Made by a program: the position numbers and the translations under genes | Assembly: GCF_008704495.1 (NCBI RefSeq) | Contig: NZ_CP023699.1 | Coordinates: 7,874,001 to 7,938,000, forward strand | DNA length: 64,000 nucleotides | Direction of reading: 5' to 3' | Source: Streptomyces kanamyceticus | Lineage (GTDB): Bacteria > Actinomycetota > Actinomycetes > Streptomycetales > Streptomycetaceae | Shown: positions 62,904 to 64,000 of the stretch, piece by piece | Position numbering within the stretch: the first letter of the stretch is position 1 | Layout of the letters: each line of letters starts with the position of its first letter | Notes under the pieces: model-generated | Seen by the model: only the letters and a program-made list of their open reading frames with translations | Told to the model about the DNA's origin: nothing | Database searches by the model: none

Positions 62904-63590
62904 TCACCCCAGCCAGCGGTACCGCCGCTCGGGCCGCCCCGTCCCGCCGTACCGGAGCGACACCTCGGCGCGCCTGGTCTCCACGAAGAACTCCAGATAG
63001 CGGCGCGCGCTCACCCGGGAAAGCGACCCCGCCTCGGCACACTCCGAGGCGGAGAGGCCGCCCGGGTGGGCGCGCAGGGTCTGTTCCACCAGCTCCGCCG
63101 TGTGCGCGGCGAGCCCCTTCGGCAGTTCCCGGGAGCCCGGCGGACGGGTGCCGAAGATCTGGTCGACGTCCTCCTGACGCGCCTCCGCCAGACCGTCCAG
63201 GCGCGCCCGCAGCGCCGCCACGTGCCTCAACTGCTCCTGCAGCGCCGCCTGGTTGAACGGCTTGATCAGATAGTGCAGGGCGCCCGCCCGCAGCGCGGCC
63301 CGCACGATCTCCGCGTCCCGCGCCGCCGTGATGAACAGGGCGTCCACCGGCTGCCGCGCCGGATCCCGCTCCTCCGCGACCCGCAGCTCGCGCAGTACCG
63401 CGATGCCGTCCATGTCGGGCAGATAGACGTCGAGGAGTACGAGATCGGGGCGCAGCCGCTCCACCGCGCCGACCGCCTCGGCGCCGCTGTGGGCCACGCC
63501 CACCACGGTGAATCCGGCCACCGACGCCACGTACCGACTGTGCAGCTTGGCGACCATGAAGTCGTCGTCCACGACCAGCACCCTTGTCAT
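62904..63590 (-). CDS. CitB/DcuR-type response regulator
   Basis: 228 residues. Receiver: RVLVVDDDFMVAKLHSRYVA, LVLLDVYLPDMDGIAVLREL (phospho-Asp) and YLIKPFNQAALQEQLRHV (Lys and the family-typical PFN). The C-terminal winged helix contains GGLSASECAEAGSLSRVSAR and RYLEFFVE. This family usually pairs with a CitA/DcuS-type kinase sensing citrate or other carboxylates and activates the transporter genes beside it. Here it is divergent from a TctC-like gene. No cognate kinase gene is adjacent on its other side, so the kinase would be elsewhere or beyond the window. Confidence 0.9.
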   Translation of the reverse strand: MTRVLVVDDDFMVAKLHSRYVASVAGFTVVGVAHSGAEAVGAVERLRPDLVLLDVYLPDMDGIAVLRELRVAEERDPARQPVDALFITAARDAEIVRAALRAGALHYLIKPFNQAALQEQLRHVAALRARLDGLAEARQEDVDQIFGTRPPGSRELPKGLAAHTAELVEQTLRAHPGGLSASECAEAGSLSRVSARRYLEFFVETRRAEVSLRYGGTGRPERRYRWLG

Positions 63591-63721
63591 CGCCGCAGGC
63601 TATGGGCGCGACCACAACGACCACAACGTCCGTTGATTGCGGAAGAGAGACAGGTTGTTCACGCGCGGGCAACATGTGGGCCACCTCACACCCGACTACG
63701 TACCGACAGGTGGTGGCACAC

Positions 63722-64000
63722 GTGCGCCTGCGCACACCCCTGGCCCTGCTCGGGGCCGCGCTCCTCGTGCTCGTCGCGCCGCCGCTGCTCACCACGGGCA
63801 GCGGCGCCGATACCGGCACCCAGATCCCCGGCCTTCGCCTCATGGTCCCCAACACGCCCGGCGGCGGCTACGACATCACCGCCCGCACCGCGGCGAAGAA
63901 CGCCGAGGACGCCGAACTCACCCACAACATCGAGGTGTTCAACCTGCCGGGCGCGGGCGGCACCGTCGGCCTGACCCGGCTCGTCGGCGAGCACGGCAAC
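63722..64000 (+). CDS. Tripartite tricarboxylate transporter substrate-binding protein (TctC-like, 3'-truncated)
   Basis: The window ends inside the gene; 93 residues are visible. Signal peptide (VRLRTPLALLGAALLVLVAP and following), then LRLMVPNTPGGGYDITARTA, the TctC signature with the Gly-Gly-Gly-Tyr-Asp binding loop, and IEVFNLPGAGGTVGL. It would bind a tricarboxylate (citrate, propionate-like or other) for a TctAB permease expected downstream. The GTG at 63722 has AGGTGG about 8 bp upstream; GTGs at 63710 and 63713 are alternatives. Probably controlled by the divergent CitB-type regulator. Confidence 0.85.
   Translation, partial: MRLRTPLALLGAALLVLVAPPLLTTGSGADTGTQIPGLRLMVPNTPGGGYDITARTAAKNAEDAELTHNIEVFNLPGAGGTVGLTRLVGEHGN

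Overview
The window is chromosomal DNA of a high-GC actinomycete, almost certainly a Streptomyces. Evidence: very high third-position GC, frequent GTG/TTG starts, many 4-nt start/stop overlaps, a family of hairpin repeats after stop codons, and typical Streptomyces gene sets (tandem Rpf/LysM proteins, two streptogrisin proteases, a SepF paralogue, DUF5685, a class-E-sortase-type LPMO, WYL and NarL regulators). There are no phage, IS, integrase, CRISPR or rRNA/tRNA signatures. This looks like core to near-core chromosome, with some accessory metabolic cassettes.

Layout. 1-3.2 kb: end of an ADP-ribosylglycohydrolase, a nucleotidyltransferase-like protein, and a reverse-strand three-gene unit (secreted protein, heme-binding-like membrane protein, Tat/lipoprotein Rieske protein). 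3.3-8.5 kb: forward housekeeping run of a YidB-like protein, aroH-tyrA, cmk-acyltransferase and der. 8.5-11.7 kb: two hypothetical proteins, then two Rpf/LysM cell-wall hydrolases behind a 527-bp regulatory region with a Crp-like site. 11.7-17.5 kb: a divergent branched-chain-type ABC system, in which two permease domains and one ATPase are fused and one composite ATP site looks degenerate. 17.7-19.8 kb: a GT4 glycosyltransferase coupled to a protein of unknown fold. 20-24.5 kb: WYL regulator, stand-alone ctaD, I78 inhibitor, PAP2 phosphatase. 24.7-31.2 kb: GT-C glycosyltransferase, MFS exporter, glutaryl-CoA-type dehydrogenase, SepF paralogue, DUF5685.

31.3-41.3 kb is the most interesting part. 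Two substrate-binding proteins, two permeases and one ATPase of the polar amino-acid ABC family are interleaved with a FAD/NAD(P)-binding protein, two luciferase-like flavin monooxygenases and a DUF1684 protein. A 23-codon leader peptide of the actinobacterial cysteine-attenuator type (TRSHIDFGRVWSASC then stop) precedes the reverse-strand binding protein. Together this suggests a cysteine-responsive system for importing an organosulfur amino-acid-like compound and cleaving its C-S bond, comparable to the B. subtilis ytmI-tcy-ytmO-ytnJ operon.

41.6-50.7 kb: two secreted streptogrisin-type proteases flanking a slipin, then adhE behind a near-consensus Rex operator, an AAA ATPase, and an acetate-transporter-like/DUF3533 pair. 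50.9-55.4 kb: SOS-type dnaE2 (LexA-like box) coupled to a Y-family homologue lacking the catalytic acidic motifs (ImuB-like). 55.4-64 kb: ABC exporter with divergent two-component system, secreted lipase, sortase-anchored AA10 LPMO, AraC regulator, small membrane protein, CitB-type response regulator, and the start of a TctC-like tricarboxylate-binding protein cut by the window end.
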